64,000 nt of DNA from Lophius americanus (Eukaryota > Chordata > Actinopteri > Lophiiformes > Lophiidae). Positions 32,990-45,680 of this stretch are shown in pieces. Numbering within the stretch: position 1 is the first letter of the stretch; every line of letters begins with the position of its first letter. A program made the translations under genes and the position numbers. Below the pieces are notes generated by a model. That model had not been told where the DNA came from. It saw only the letters and a program-made list of their open reading frames with translations, and did not search any database. The stretch spans positions 1,262,501 through 1,326,500 of the forward strand of contig JBBDHG010000054.1 of the NCBI GenBank assembly GCA_037951165.1, in the 5' to 3' direction.

Positions 32990-33262
32990 AGGTTATGTCA
33001 ACCATTCCCACAAAAGTAGGTTGACTAAGTATGAAAAGATAAGAAAATTATTTTTTACCATATGCTTTTAAGCAAGTGTCACCCAAATGACTTAATTAAG
33101 AATTACAAAAAAGTCGTGTCATGGAAACGACATCTGTGTCTCTATCTCTGAACACAAATATGTCAAATGTACTTAATACAGCTATTTACACTTTCATAGT
33201 TATGTTGATTTTATAAACATAATTATATAATTCCACAATATTTCAATAAAAAAAGTTGCTAC
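32990..33262. repeat. AT-rich repeat related to 22480-22800
   Basis: 'gttatgttgattttataaac' then 'ataattatataattccac' and 'atatttcaataaa' parallel 22737-22795 (atgttgacttaactaaacac, aattatgtaatacc, tttcaatattt). An unnamed dispersed family is suggested. Confidence 0.45.
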
Positions 33263-33989
33263 TTTTTAGTTCTTTCAGCATTAAAAAGCAACTTAATTCA
33301 AACAACATCCACGTTTATTTTCTAAATGTGCAGTTTTCCAGGGGTGTCCAAATTAAATATATATTAGGCTGATAAATTTACCCGCATGTGGCCCAACCAG
33401 TTTGGGGTGTTGGCGGTGCCTGTGTGGGTGGTTTAAGTTGTTTTTTTTATGGTTTTCTTTTCAAATTGTTCCAATATTAGTGGCTCTTTTGGGACACCTT
33501 TCTCAAATTTTAGAAGGTAAGCATAAACTTTTTTCCCGGTCCGTCTCTCCTGACGGCGGCCCCATGCTCATGCTGCCTTTAAAGTTTAAGTCTAAGTCTT
33601 GAACGCCTCTTTGCTGTGTTCTCCAAGCAATTTAGATGTCAGGAGTCTGACTGCATCCGCCGTGTCTGTCACTTTGTCAGACTTCTGATCCCCATTGTTG
33701 TAACTGCTACTCTTCTCCACACAAAAAGTCCTCCGAATCCTCCTAGAGGGCTGCAGACGGCTGTCACGCACAGACCCTTTTGACAAGAGCATTCTGAGGG
33801 CTTCAAAATGTGGTGACAACGGGTCTGGGAGACATGTGCTGCGTGTGTTGTCTGTGTCTGTCAGTGTTTGTTTGTATGCATGGTTGGAGGGATAGAGGCT
33901 GACTGACAGACTAACCGAGCTCCAGAGACTCCCTCTCTTTCAATGCTCCGCTCTCTGCCGGTTCCTCTTCCTCCACCCACCCTCCGCCT

Positions 33990-34535
33990 TCATCCGTGGC
34001 TTTGTAAGCCTCCGCACAATGTGGGAGCATTAAAGTGACAATGGAAATTATGGCTAATCTTTGTGAAGACACACTCATTACTGCCACGTTTTAGAATTAG
34101 AGTCGGGAGATAAGAGTTAGTCTGCCATGTTTTTTCTTCTCCCTCTGAAGCCTATTGACGTACGGGAGTGATGTGTTTTATTCTCTCTTTTTGTTATTTT
34201 TTGCTCCTGTTCAAAGTTAATAATGGCGGTGAACATATGAAAGCATGATAATAGGCTGACAACTTTGGCATGAAAGACTTGCTCCACCTTCAAACGAGCT
34301 TTTCATGCAGTTGGGCATGTGGGGGTGTGTTAAAGGGCTTATTTCTCTCAACTCTGCCTCTCCGTCTCGTACTTCCTCTTTTAGTAATCCCCTATAAAAT
34401 ATTCATGGCTAATCTGCATTTACAATGTAATTACAGACAGGCTTTGAATGATATCAGACATGGCCGGTGGAATATACTCTTAACGCAAAATCTAGATTTA
34501 AATAAATATGAAAGGGACCCTGGGTGTGTTATACA
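33990..34535. promoter_or_regulatory. Candidate conserved regulatory block
   Basis: Single-copy texture without simple repeats, including 'gacaatggaaattatggcta', 'gacaactttggcatgaaag', 'atattcatggctaatctgc' and 'tacaatgtaattacagacag'. Composition and isolation from repeats resemble vertebrate intronic enhancers. It also contains a 92-codon frame with no domain. Inference only. Confidence 0.3.
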
Positions 34536-34664
34536 GGTAAAAGTTTAAAGAAACTGTTTTTTAAGTCTGAAAACAAACACTTTACTAAATTATTCTGTCA
34601 GTCAGTGAGTCAGTTTAGCCAGAGTTGCCTTTTTTTTCATGCCTCACACTATTATATTTCACGT

Positions 34665-35090
34665 CAGTGCTGTGAAAAAGTATTTGATCCCTTTTAGTTT
34701 TTTCTTTCATTCACATTAAAGAATTCAATGACAGATGTATTCATTTAAGCAAAAAGTTTAGCTAATACCAACAAGGCCTGTGTGAAAATCACATCATCAC
34801 TTCAATAGAGCATCTTCAGAAGCAGGACGTTTGATGGAGGTCTCACCTGTAGAGAACTATGTCAAAATCAAAGGGACAGCCAGAGGAGGTGGGGAAGAGG
34901 TGGTTCAAATACATCAGTCTCGGAGGTTCTGGGACTCCATAGATCCACAGAAAGACACATTATCAACAAATAGAGAAGATGTGGAACAAAGGAGAAACTT
35001 CCTTCATGACCACGGCAAAGGTTCATTCAGGAAGTTAGAAAAGATCCAAAAGAACTGAAGGAACTGCAGATGTCTTTCACCTCAGAGGTC
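34665..35090 (+). mobile_element. Tc1/mariner-type transposon fragment, 5' end
   Basis: Starts 'cagtgctgtgaaaaagtatt', the recalled terminal sequence of a common fish Tc1-like element. It continues with 'ggcctgtgtgaaaatcac' and decayed transposase-leader sequence (tgggactccatagatccac, aagaactgaaggaactgcag). The 3' half and second terminal repeat are not found. No TA adjoins the left end. Transposase coding is destroyed. Confidence 0.7.
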
Positions 35091-36095
35091 ATATATCTGT
35101 ATCCACAAAAAATCAAACTTACTAATAACAATGAAGAACAAAAACATTATACCTACGGTTTGTTAAACATAGAGGTGGCGGTGTGTGGTTTTGGACTGCT
35201 CCTCACATGTGAAATGAATTCTGCTCCCTATCAGGAAAGTCTGAAGGAGAATGTTTGGTCATCTGTGAGTTGGACCTCAAGTGCACCGGGTTCATATGAT
35301 AATTATGATTACGTCTTTTCATGTAGTACTTTTAAAAACACCTGGTTACCAAATGCCTTGACAGACAAGGCAAAAACATGAAACTCAGAAGTCAAAATGA
35401 CAAGAGAAAGCTCAAAAACCAAAGTGAATATTTAAAACAGGTCAAAACATACAATATGCACGGTGGATAAGCAAATAAAGCAAATAGATAGAGATGAAGG
35501 GGGAGTCGGAATAAAGGCCAACCAAAACCAAAAAGGTATGACGATAGAGAAAAAACATTAAGCAATAAAATAAATCATCATTGTCAAGCATGAGAACGAA
35601 AGTCCTGGAGATGTCTATTAAAATTATGGCCCTGAAAATAGTAAACGCTCAAAAACACTCAACAATCTGTGTGAACAAACGCAGTACTGTGAAGAAGAGT
35701 GGGTCATAAGTCCACCACCTTGATTTCAAAGACTGATCTTTAGTCATGAGTAGATTTGGGTTTGAGCTGCCTTAATAAATAAAATTATCATTGCGGTCAA
35801 ATACCTTTTTTATAGACTCTGAGAGGAGTCTAGAAAAATAGACAGCATTCTCACTGTCTATGAAACGTACCACTGAACTCTTCTGTCTCATTCTCTTGCT
35901 CAAACTCTTCCCCATCTTTCGGGCCTCTGCTTGACGTAATGGGGTGTTGGAGGCCTGTCTGCGATTGTTGCCGGACGATTTTTCACTTGTGTTAGAAACA
36001 GGGAGGGTGGGTATTTTTAAATGAGGCACTTGGTGTATGTGACCTGTAATAAATGAGTATGCAGTCAGTCATGGCAGCTGTAAGGAGACATCTGG
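35091..36095. other. No feature seen
   Basis: AT-rich DNA with A-rich phrases; no exon or named repeat. Confidence 0.5.
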
Positions 36096-36118
36096 GAGTG
36101 TGTGAGTGTGAGTGTGTG

Positions 36119-36153
<35 letters not shown>

Positions 36154-36166
36154 GGGGGGGGGGGGG
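36096..36166. repeat. (GT)n followed by a run of 16 G
   Basis: A GT-rich run that is pure GT from about 36120 to 36150 passes directly into 16 consecutive G (36151-36166). Such sequence can adopt Z-DNA and G-quadruplex forms. Confidence 0.9.
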
Positions 36167-36689
36167 ATTCATACTTGGATGCAAGGATGAAAAATGGCTG
36201 TGACAAAATTCTATCGCTTTTACAAAAATATAGTACTCAATTTGTCAAATTTTGTCCATTTACCATTTATAGAATCTAGAGTCAACGAGAATATAGAAAG
36301 TAAAAGCGACTAACTGACCCGTTTAAAATGACCAGACAAGGAAAATCTACATGAGAAAACAACTACCACGATATAATCAATGGATGAGGAGCTCAACCAC
36401 ATAATAATTCTTTTTTATGGATGCAGGTAAGGAGAATCAGAGATTATAGAGAGAGACCACATGGTCAAAAAAGATGAGGTAAAGAAATGCAGAAATAAAA
36501 CGTATAGTCTGGATTTCCTTTTTATGAGTGTGGATTCTGCTTGTTGTCCTGCAGTTCCCAATAAAAAAGACAAATATTTAAGCTACTCTATAAATTATAA
36601 CCATCTTTTTAGTGATCATTTAGCTTTTGAGTATTTATAAAGGCGTTATTCAGATATGTACTTTAGAATATAATCATATCACAAAAACT

Positions 36690-36935
36690 CTATGATGTTA
36701 TGGAATCACATCCGGCGGTTACGCAGCGGGAAACCGAAGTTTTACAGACATAGCTTCTTAACCGTTGATCTGATTTAGTCCAAGTTCTGTGCATAACAAC
36801 TGACTCAAGAAGATCTATCTTGTAAATATCATATTTTACTCAAATATATATTCAAATAGTTCAAATTGAACACTTTGTGGAGTTCTGTTTACGAAAAATG
36901 CTGTGGACATAGCTCTTTTTCTAAAACTTTTGCAG
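36690..36935 (+). repeat. Distant copy of repeat R1
   Basis: 'cttcttaaccgttgatctga', 'catattttactcaaatat' and 'gtggacatagctcttttt' follow the order of matching phrases in 16749-16930 and in the complement of 46020-46320. Diverged. Confidence 0.45.
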
Positions 36936-37406
36936 CATGACAAATGCGCTCCGTGTCATGAGGCTCTAGTTTGGGGGCGTCATACGAAGCAGTTTAAGTA
37001 TCTTGGTGCCCCTTTTGTGAGTGATTGGAAAATGGACTCTAAGACGGAATAGGCGGTTTGGTGCCGCATCAGCAGTATTGGGGGTATTGTATCGGTCCAG
37101 GATGAGAGAGCTCAGTTACAGGTATAAGTTCTCAATGTAGCAGTCAATCCATGTTACAACTCTCAACTATAGTCAGGAGATATTAGCGGCTCAAATGAGT
37201 TCTTCCTTCTTAGGGTGTCTGGGCTCAGCCTTAGTGAAAAGCTGTTGAGCTTGGACATCCGGAGAGAGTTCAGAGATGAGCCGCTGCTCTATATTTTCAA
37301 AAGGGTTTGGTTCATCCAGGCATGTCTAGCTAGGAGAAGAAACCAGGGTAGACCCAGAACTTTCTGGAGGCATACTATCTGGCCAGGGAATGCCTTCGGA
37401 TCACCT
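36936..37406 (+). mobile_element. LINE reverse transcriptase C-terminal fragment
   Basis: Translation gives a KYLGAPF-like piece near 36999-37015, then RVSGLSLSEKLLSLDIRR (about 37213-37268) and a basic RGRPRTFW-like end (about 37347-37370). This is the recognisable C-terminal region of a common fish non-LTR element, the same element as 14085-14665 but on the plus strand. It is truncated at both ends. Confidence 0.7.
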
Positions 37407-37408
37407 GC

Positions 37409-37830
37409 GATTAGATTAATAATAATAATAATACATTTAATTTATAATGCACTTTACATTTGGATCAAATCTCAAAGTGCTACAAAGCAAAAGCAGATAA
37501 AAGCATCAATAAAATAAATAAATAAATAAATAATTACTATATAAAAGCCTGACCAAAAAGCAGCAATGTTAATTAAGGTTATAGGTTCTGCTAAAAAGGA
37601 AAGTTTTAAGTCCTTTTTTAAATGTGTCAGTCATCTGTGGAGCCCTGAGATGGTCAGGGAGGGCATTCCACGGACGAGATTGAGAGTTTTGGTGGGGAGA
37701 CGGACATCTACGATACCCTTCTTGGCCTGCTGTCACTGTGACTCGACCCGGATAAGAAGAAAATGGAGTTTGGAGAGTTTTTTTTATCAAATCTACCAAA
37801 GAGGTGTGTTTGCTGTGCATTAACTACTTA
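37409..37830 (-). mobile_element. L2/CR1-like LINE 3' end
   Basis: The minus-strand frame 37820-37569 ends with WNALPDHLRAPQMTDTFKKG and an LKTFLFS-type motif, the conserved C-terminus of CR1/L2 reverse transcriptases (consensus W.sLP..lr....FK..LKt.lf). After the stop, the 3' UTR leads to the (tat)n tail at 37409-37440, which is also found at 2618 and 22212. It is a 5'-truncated insertion that directly abuts the plus-strand LINE fragment at 37406. Confidence 0.8.
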
Positions 37831-40800
37831 ACACCTTTCCATGAAACTTTATGCAGCCGCAGGGAATGAGTGGAGAAATCTAGGCAGACGTGTAAGATTG
37901 TAGGTATGTCCTCCGCTGAGGGCCATTCTACAGTGAATAGTTTATTTAAAAAATCAGGGTATTCAAAGTGCTTAGTAGGATAATCAGAAACTTATTAGTA
38001 TTGATCATTTTTTCCACTTAATATCATTAGAGGCATTCATTTTTTTCATTTTCTTTAGTTAGGTTTTAAGGTTTTGAACCAGATTTATGTGTACAAGCTG
38101 ATCAAAGTCATGCCTGATAAGAGATTTCTTTAAACTCTGTGTTTAAATGATTATCAATTTGCATTTCAGTGAGCCACATTCCACCCCTCTGTAACTTTAA
38201 TGAATTTTTGCTTTAACTTTAAAAGGACTGTTCAGCAGTCTGTCGAGCTAACACTGCTGTGGCTGTCGCTGGTGTTGAAGCACCAGTCACCTTGCAGCGG
38301 AGCAGAAATAGCGCTGCTCTCGTTCCCTGGATGTGATGGTACATAAAGCACATGATGAGAGGAGCAGGGAAGGCAATTGACCTTGGCTGCTTTTGGGGGC
38401 AGGCTATACCGTCCGGGTGCACGCTATGGTTCTGCAGCTTGGCAAGGAAGAAGGGGAGGAGAAGGATAATGCTGAGTTTGACAAGTTCTTCACGGTGTGG
38501 TAAAATAGATTCTGTAATTAATGCGTAATTGTTCAGTCTTAAATCTTTGTGTGTTTGTGATGGGATGGGTGGATTGAATGGGGGTGCATATAAAATGTGA
38601 ATGGAGCTGACGTATTCCGATCCCGGTAAAATGCCAACTCAGCAATTTTACCCCGCTGTGCCAGAATGTTTACCTGAGACATTGGTGCTTTATCTCAGCC
38701 AGTCACCAGTGTATGTGTAAACACGCAGGGTGGGTGGGCTCGAGGGGTCGGCACTACATATCATGCTGTTTTCAGCCCCCCTACCTTTGTTTCAAAACCT
38801 CTCTCCCACAAAGAGACATTATCCCCCAATGGCAAGGTGAACGGGGTGCTGATGTAGGATTATTTGTAGCGGAAAGACAGAAAAAAGATGGAGGGGGGGG
38901 AAGAAAGTGAGAATATTTCCTTGTTTTAGCCAGAGAAGGACGGGCAAGCAGCCGGGCAAGCAGGGGGTGGGGGAGGTGATATTTGGCAGGGATGGGACAA
39001 CGGGTGAGTCTGGGGAGTCTTGGTTAAAGTGGTTGCTATCACAGGAGTTGGATGGACAATTAATCAGGAGTGGTCCAGAGGGGAGCACCAGTTCTGACAG
39101 AGGCACTTCATTTTCAACAGGAAGCCCAAGCAAGAGCAGCTGCTGACAAGCTCACCCATAGCTTTCGCCTCACCCATTTTGTTTCGCAGGTGTTCTTTCT
39201 TCTTATCGTCTGTCCTCCGTGTCCTCTCTTCTCTCATATCCCGACTAATGCTCATCCTCCTTGTCTTTTTACTTTTGTTCTTCACGTACGCTTTCTGCCT
39301 CGTCCTGCTTCCGAATGATTTTTTCATACTGTTCTATGTGGCACCTTTGTCCTTTTCTCCTCAAAGCATGTGGATGTCTCCCTTAGAGTCATTTCAGGAG
39401 AGTCCTTGTGACCTTACCGCTAACTCTGCAAGAGGCGGAGACAGGAAAGGGGAAGAGTGAGGAAAGAGAGGGTGGACTGGTGGCTATACTTCACCCTAAC
39501 CTTCCCAACCTTCTTCCCTGCACTCATCTCTCCATTTCTGCCTTTCCACACCCGCTGTCTCCCCCATGGCTGGCACGGATTGATTGATGGATTCAGGTTT
39601 GACATGGCCCAGTTCACCCGAGGATGTTAGCAAGGACACTGGAAAGATTAAGCAAGATGCCGGAGAGAAATAGACACGGAGAGTGAAAGACAAAGAGAGG
39701 AAAGAGCATCTGCTTGACGTGGTGACCATCACACTTTGCAAGGGTTAGCAAGGTGAAGGAGCTTTTCCTCAAACTGTGCTCCTTTTCCAAGGATTGCATT
39801 GTTTCGTTCTATGCTTTTTCCACTTCGACCAGGGTGTACTGAAAAAAACTGCCTATATTTACAGCAGTGATGTGTGAAAATAGTTTATTTTGCATTTTTG
39901 AAATGGCTTTTAAATATTTATATTGGTTGTTTAACAAGCTAAACATTAGGATATATGACAAAATGATAATACCTTGAAGGATTATAAGCACTACGCACAG
40001 GAGGTGGTGCCTCATTCTAAACAAGATAAAGGTATCAACAGCGCTGGAGGTGACAGCGACAGCCGATGGAGCATGTTCGAAATCCGTGTTCCTCTTTTAA
40101 ACATCGTCAAACAGAATGGAGTGGCTGCTCTTGTTTTGTTTATTGATACATGGTCAATATCGGATCCCGAATGCACCTACAGTAAGTGCAGTCCGTGTGT
40201 CTCTGACTGGAATAGAGTGGAAGTAGTGCGCTGCATTCCCAGTGAGCAAACACCCATTTGACGTGGAGCCAAGCAATGGGGAACAAGGCCCGCTGTGTCT
40301 CCCTGCTCCAAGTGCTTTGTCCTGGAGGAGGCTCCCGCCGTGGCTCCGGGCTCCGAACCCCACGTGACGTGCCTGGAGATGAGGGAGGCACTTGTCTCAT
40401 CAACATTGTCTGCACAGACATGTGTCCTTTCCAGGAAAACTCAAGTCAGACCTGTGCAAAATAGATCTGGATTCTATGTGGGACTCTCTTGATTCAAACA
40501 AAGGCAGACAATAAAATTAAAAAAAATACAAAAGGCAGAAACACTTCTTTGATTTTTGTCTTCTGTGCAGATATATCGAGCAAATTGCTGTTTTCATTTA
40601 TATTATTATTGTGATGTTTTGGCTGCACAGGTGTTGCCAAAATAAACTTCTCACCCAATGAAACCTGGATGAATAATTCTGCTGAGCCGTCTTTATTTGT
40701 AATAGTATGCAACAATGATCTCATTGTGTTTATTGTCTGGGTATTCTTCAAAGATAGTCCAATAAGGACAACCATAATGTTTCCTTATACCTGAATACAT

Positions 40801-41604
40801 AAACCAGATGGGTTTAAACTTTCATAATTGAATTGAATTATTCTTCAGTTTTTAGCCCCCAGGGGCATATCAGAAACAATCTCTCATCAAAAAATGAATA
40901 AAAATAAATACAAGGTTTTTAGCCCGAAAAAATAAAATAAATTGCCAATAAAACAAGTACTAATTTGCTTGGTAAGATGTCTTGAATTAAGATGTGACAT
41001 GTGTATAACGGAGATATGGAATTTAGCTGGGAAATCTCATATTCTACTTGTATTAGGAAGTTTTTTTGTTCTTGAAGGAGTAATTAATGCTCAAAAATCT
41101 GTATTTTATATCCCTCAAAAGTATCTTTTTAGTTTTGATTTGGTACCTGCCAATTCATCTCACGTACATTAACTTATTCCAAGGTGTATAATAGTGAAAC
41201 TGGTCTAGATTTGAGAGCATTGTGTACTCGAAACAAGAGTAGTGAATCGTATTTGAGCCTTTTAAGATAAAATGTCTGAGTTAGCTGGAAATGCAAATTT
41301 TTAGCATTTGAGTTTTTTTTAAGATCCTTTTGTCTTAATAAGATAGTCAGGTGCGTTGTCTTGCGAGATGCAAGCTTTCCGTGAGTCTCACGGAAAAGCG
41401 CAATGAGATACGTCGACTATACATTTGATGGATTGACGTCGTAAGGTTTTTCGGTTTCTGCAGTGAAGCTACATTAAAACTTGAAAGTAACATGATTGCA
41501 CAATAAGAAGATACGTCTTCTTGCTCTTGACCAATACAAGGCCGGCAATAAGAAAACTGTACATCAGAATTAGTATCAAGTAACGTAGTATCAACGTATC
41601 AAGT
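37831..41604. other. Intronic DNA, no gene recognised
   Basis: 38870-39800 is more GC-rich and polypurine/polypyrimidine-biased, producing many overlapping frames on both strands (for example 38819-39133 minus and 39179-39460 plus), none with domain or splice support. 39974-40490 has frames on both strands, including one with 'DPECTYSKCSPCVSDWN', but no flanking splice signals were established. 'attgaattgaatta' near 40827 looks like a LINE tail remnant. Confidence 0.45.
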
Positions 41605-41735
41605 AGTGTTCCATCACATCCATCCATCCATTCACATAGCTTGTTTTTTGACTGTGTAAGGGGTAGGAGTCACAAGATTAGAGCCAATAACCTTCTTGCT
41701 GTGACGCAACATCTACCTGCGCCACTTTAATTCAA
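41605..41735 (-). mobile_element. Internally deleted tRNA-derived SINE
   Basis: On the minus strand the head reads 'agtggcgcaggtag', then 'gcgtcacagcaagaagg', and it passes quickly to a 'gaatggatggatggatg' tail (plus strand 41617-41633). Head and tail match the family at 43170-43522; most of the body is missing. Confidence 0.55.
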
Positions 41736-42679
41736 CTATAGTGACCGTCACAGGGTCAGATGATGTCTTAACCTGACCAGGTGCACAGAGATACCGCTCT
41801 TGCATGATCGTTTTCTGAATGCACCATTGAGCAAAGTTGGCGCTTTCAGCATTACACACACTGCACAGAACAATAAGAGAGAATCACTCAAGGTTATTGA
41901 AGACTGATTACCAAAATAGAGAACAGATGATTATGAATTTCGCTTACTAGGGATGGGTTTCCTAATGGAGCAGAGAAGAAACCTCCTTATGCGTTGCAGT
42001 CCCACACTGTACGCCTGCATGCTTGAAGTTTCCCCCAGCAGGTTCATCCCTGCGGCGCTGGTAATATCGCTCAGATTCACCGTCTGCATGGTGATGGGTA
42101 TATTGTGTTTGTGTCAACCAGCTGTCTCAAAGCTGCGTCTGGCTATCAGAGGAGTGAACACAGCAACATCAGGTATCTCCTGCTCTCTGTCTCGCTGATG
42201 CCTGACACACCTTGGGCTTTTCGCTCTTTCTCTGGCTTGGAAGCAATTTGAAGTCAATAGGATGAATAAAATATACCTGAATCAGACCCCTGTACCCTGG
42301 GAAATGTCAAACTGTCAGTACAGCGTAATGGGAACACATAGGGCCGGTCCCATGGGTGAGACAGTTTATCGCAAAGTGCCTATGAACGTACAACCGGGCA
42401 AAATAGCCTTTTCGTATTTCATAGATACACAGACTCTTACCGGCATCATTCAAACTTCTCACACTCAAGATGAAGTATTCTCCCATAATTATACTTAATA
42501 ATTATACTGTCTGCTGATTTTACTCCACAGTTGTATCATTATCACAGACACACTGTATTTAATCTTGTCGCGCTTAAGGCTACATCCTGCAAACATCCAC
42601 TAAATTTTACGTGCATTTCACTCATTTGACCCGAGAAAATACTATTCAACGAACGTCACTACGCACATGCCACACTCGT
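41736..42679. other. No feature assigned
   Basis: Frames at 41953-42198 and 42262-42498 lack domains. The second ends far beyond a possible donor (gggtgagac near 42354), but no acceptor upstream was convincing. Confidence 0.45.
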
Positions 42680-42910
42680 GTGAGCTTCTGGTGGCGGTTG
42701 GTGGATGCAGTGGCTAACCCCTCCAGGATATTATCTTTATATTAGGGCTGAGGTCCAGCTTTAATTAGGCATTGCCATGAGGAGGTTTGAAGCTCAACAC
42801 TAACTGCAGCGACTTCAGCTGCCAAAGCTCATCAGCCTAATGGAGACTCAAACACAGAGGGCCCCCAGGGGCCTGACAGGGCAGCCAGACTTCCACACAC
42901 AGTATTCATA
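42680..42910. promoter_or_regulatory. Candidate conserved regulatory block
   Basis: Repeat-free and balanced in composition, with 'cagctttaattaggcattgc' (a TAATTA homeodomain core near 42761) and 'agctcatcagcctaatggag'. It resembles intronic enhancers; inference only. Confidence 0.3.
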
Positions 42911-43061
42911 CACCATATAATCAAAACACGATGAAGTTGTGTGTGTGTGTGGAAGAAAAAGTTACTTTCTATTCAGATAATTTACAGAACTTTTTTTGGG
43001 TATATCTGTGTAGATTCTCAATCATGCAGGTCCCGGTGATCCATGGTGACTCTGTTTTCAT

Positions 43062-43165
43062 TTTGACGGTGGGCAGTAACTAAGTACATTTACTCATGTA
43101 CTGTCCTGGAGTACAATTTAGATGGGTTTTTACTTTTTTCTGAGTATTTCAATTTTACGCCATAT
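43062..43165 (+). mobile_element. 'cagtggtgga' element, left-end fragment
   Basis: 'ggtgggcagtaactaagtac' and 'atttactcatgtactgtcct' match the left end of the MITE at 23450 and 52264. It stops where the SINE at 43170 begins. Confidence 0.65.
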
Positions 43166-43169
43166 TCTA

Positions 43170-43522
43170 AAGCGGTGCAGTGAGTAGCACAGTTGCCCCA
43201 CTGCAAGAAGGTTCTGAGTTCCTCTGGGGGCCTTTCTCTGCGGAGTTGCATGTTCTCCCCGTGTCTGGACTGGTTCTCTCCAGGTGCTCCGGGTTCTTCA
43301 TCCAGTCTAAAAAAAATTCAGTATAGGTGAATTGGCGACTCTTAATTGCCCTTAAGGGAAAATTAACGTTTGCTGTCTCAAAGTTTCAGCCCTGTGATGA
43401 ACCAGCAGCCTGTCCGGACTGGACCTCACCTCTCAACCAATGGTATGTGGGATAAGCGCTGGCCCCCTCCCCACTTTATTCTGAACAGGATAAGTGGATG
43501 CAGAAAATGGATCGATGGGTGG
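43170..43522 (+). mobile_element. tRNA-derived SINE, near full length
   Basis: A box-A-like head, 'ggtgcagtgagtagcac', is followed by 'actgcaagaaggttctgag', the body phrases 'gcatgttctccccgtgtctg' and 'aattggcgactcttaattgc', and the end 'gaacaggataagtggatg' with a 'gatcgatgggtgg' tail. It is the best copy of this family in the window and is diverged enough to be inactive. Confidence 0.75.
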
Positions 43523-45409
43523 ATTTAACTTCATGACTCCAAGTCGTTTCAAAGAGAACTATTAGACTGTCACCGTCTAAATGTATCTGATATCTTATGA
43601 GTCTACATTCGGAATATGATTTTCCTTGGAAAACTATTCATAAAACATTTTCCACTGTTTTACATTTAATCATCCTTAAAAGAGTCAGATCAAATCAGTT
43701 TTAGGTTCACCCCCTGAAATTATTGGCATTGATAAAATGCTTTTTAAACATCTACCACCTCTTATATTAAATATAGGCATTGGTAAAAGTACTTTTTACA
43801 CATAATAGTCTATTTGCATGTTTTTCTCTAATACTTATTTACTTTCAATCCGGGGAGATCTTTAACATGAGACTTTGTAAAAGAGCAGCGTGGCTACTTT
43901 TGTTTGATTGATGAGAAAGCCGTCCAGCTTTTGTCGCTTAAAAAAAAGGAATCACTGATCTGTGCTTGGATTGTTGCATTTTCATTCAACAAATTAATAT
44001 ACATATTAGTCTCCTCATTCCCTGTATGGCCATCTGCACAAAGGTAGACTTTCATCCCTCTTAAGAAAAAAAACTTTTTGACGGAAACAGGTGGTAGTAG
44101 CCAATCAGAGCCAAGATCTCATTATTCCATTCAAGTGCCTATTTGTAGCATTCCAGTCTCTGCCATCTCCTTCTGCTATGTTCACTCTGTAAACAGAAGT
44201 AATGTGCAGGGAGTGTGTGCGTAATGCTGCTGGTCGCTGTCACATTTACATCGTTTGGGATTGTCTGTATCTAAGCATTGAAAGCCGCGGTTGAACCAGA
44301 AACACACAGAATAATGGGCTTTGATTGCATCCCATCTGCTGTACCTGATGTATACCTCCATTCATTCCCATACATGCAACTCATAGAACAAACATGAAAT
44401 ATGTCAGGTTGACTGCCAGAAGGGTTGGACCATAAAATGTATTATAATGTCCCCTCCTCTTCTCAACCGCCGTCTGTCCCAGCACTTTTCCGACTGACTT
44501 ATTGTAATTACAACAAACAACCTGACAACATGTCGGGCCCACCTGAAGAAGAGAGAAGGAGCTCAGCGGTCAGACGTTGGCCGAACTGCTGGAAGAAGAT
44601 GGGAGGATGGTTGATATTGTAGTAGGCTACATTGAGCGGTTAATAATGCACAAAGAGAGAGGGTTGCAATGACATGCATAGGGAAAGAATATAAAAATGT
44701 TATTGTCAGATATAGGTTGGAAGTAGGAAAGAGAACTACGAATGATTGAAGATGAAAACACCAGAGAGGAAAACACACTAGGAAGTGTGATATTGTAAAT
44801 AACAGAACATGGATTGACATCCATGTGGTTTTATTCAAGCAATTTAAAGAAACAACTGGAGAGCTGAGGAAGGAGCTGCGGGCATTCCCTGTTTTATTGG
44901 TTGGCAGTTAGGCTTTATGTGGATGGAAGAACTAGAGAAATAACCGTCTTCTTTTTTGGTTTGCTTTGTATTCTGCAAATTCTCATTATAGCTACTGATA
45001 GAAAAATAATATTTTGCTGAGGTATTGGCTGTGATGCCAAGAGTTGAGGGCTTTATGACTTCAAATTCACACTATAACAATCTCAATAAATCGATTCAAA
45101 ACCTTTTTTTTTTTCATTTTGTAGCTGAAATGCATTTTTGGTATTATAGAGAGTAATTACCGAAACAACGGGAACAAGTATTTGTTCAAAAACAGGCTTA
45201 TAGATAGTTTCCATTTAGCTCCATCAGTTATCGACTTTTTGTCAATATTATTCTATAAAAATTTTCATTTTCAAATTGTTATGCCCTCCTAATGTTGGTG
45301 ACATTTAGCATAATGATTTAAACATATTTGAGGAAGGTAAAGAAGCCAAATGTTCGGTAAAATTCCACAACCTCTGCATGAACAACACTCGGGATAAATT
45401 ACTTAAAAA
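43523..45409. other. Intronic DNA, no gene recognised
   Basis: 44060-44300 reads as single-copy sequence (ccaatcagagccaagatctc near 44101) and could be regulatory, but there is no test here. The rest is AT-rich. Confidence 0.45.
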
Positions 45410-45680
45410 TAATCACCTTGCCCTCGCTCCTAATGCTTATGGATAATTTTCTTTGCCACTTAGCCTCTTTCTTCTTAAACCTTTGGTCCCTTCTTTCTCA
45501 CCCTGGAGAAATGTCACTTGGGCCGACATCGTCCGTCAAACTGGCATCCCTGACAGAGGGCTTGGATAAAAGGCCATGCTCCGATTGGCATAGGCTCCCC
45601 TGGCCGTGTTCTGCCAGGCTGCTTCCTCCACTCGCCATGTTATTAGCCTTCTGAAATCCAGAGCCATATAGACTTCCCCC
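45410..45680. promoter_or_regulatory. Candidate conserved regulatory block
   Basis: Repeat-free, moderately GC-rich, in AT-rich surroundings. It also has a 78-codon frame at 45418-45654 with no domain. Texture fits an enhancer; unproven. Confidence 0.25.

Noticed and set aside
39974..40464. Cysteine-containing frame that suggested an extracellular domain exon
   Set aside because: No acceptor/donor pair with the phase needed after the 24893 donor, and opposing frames are equally open.
42262..42498. Possible exon with 'gggtgagac' donor-like site near 42354
   Set aside because: The upstream acceptor and phase could not be supported, and the peptide matches no family I know.
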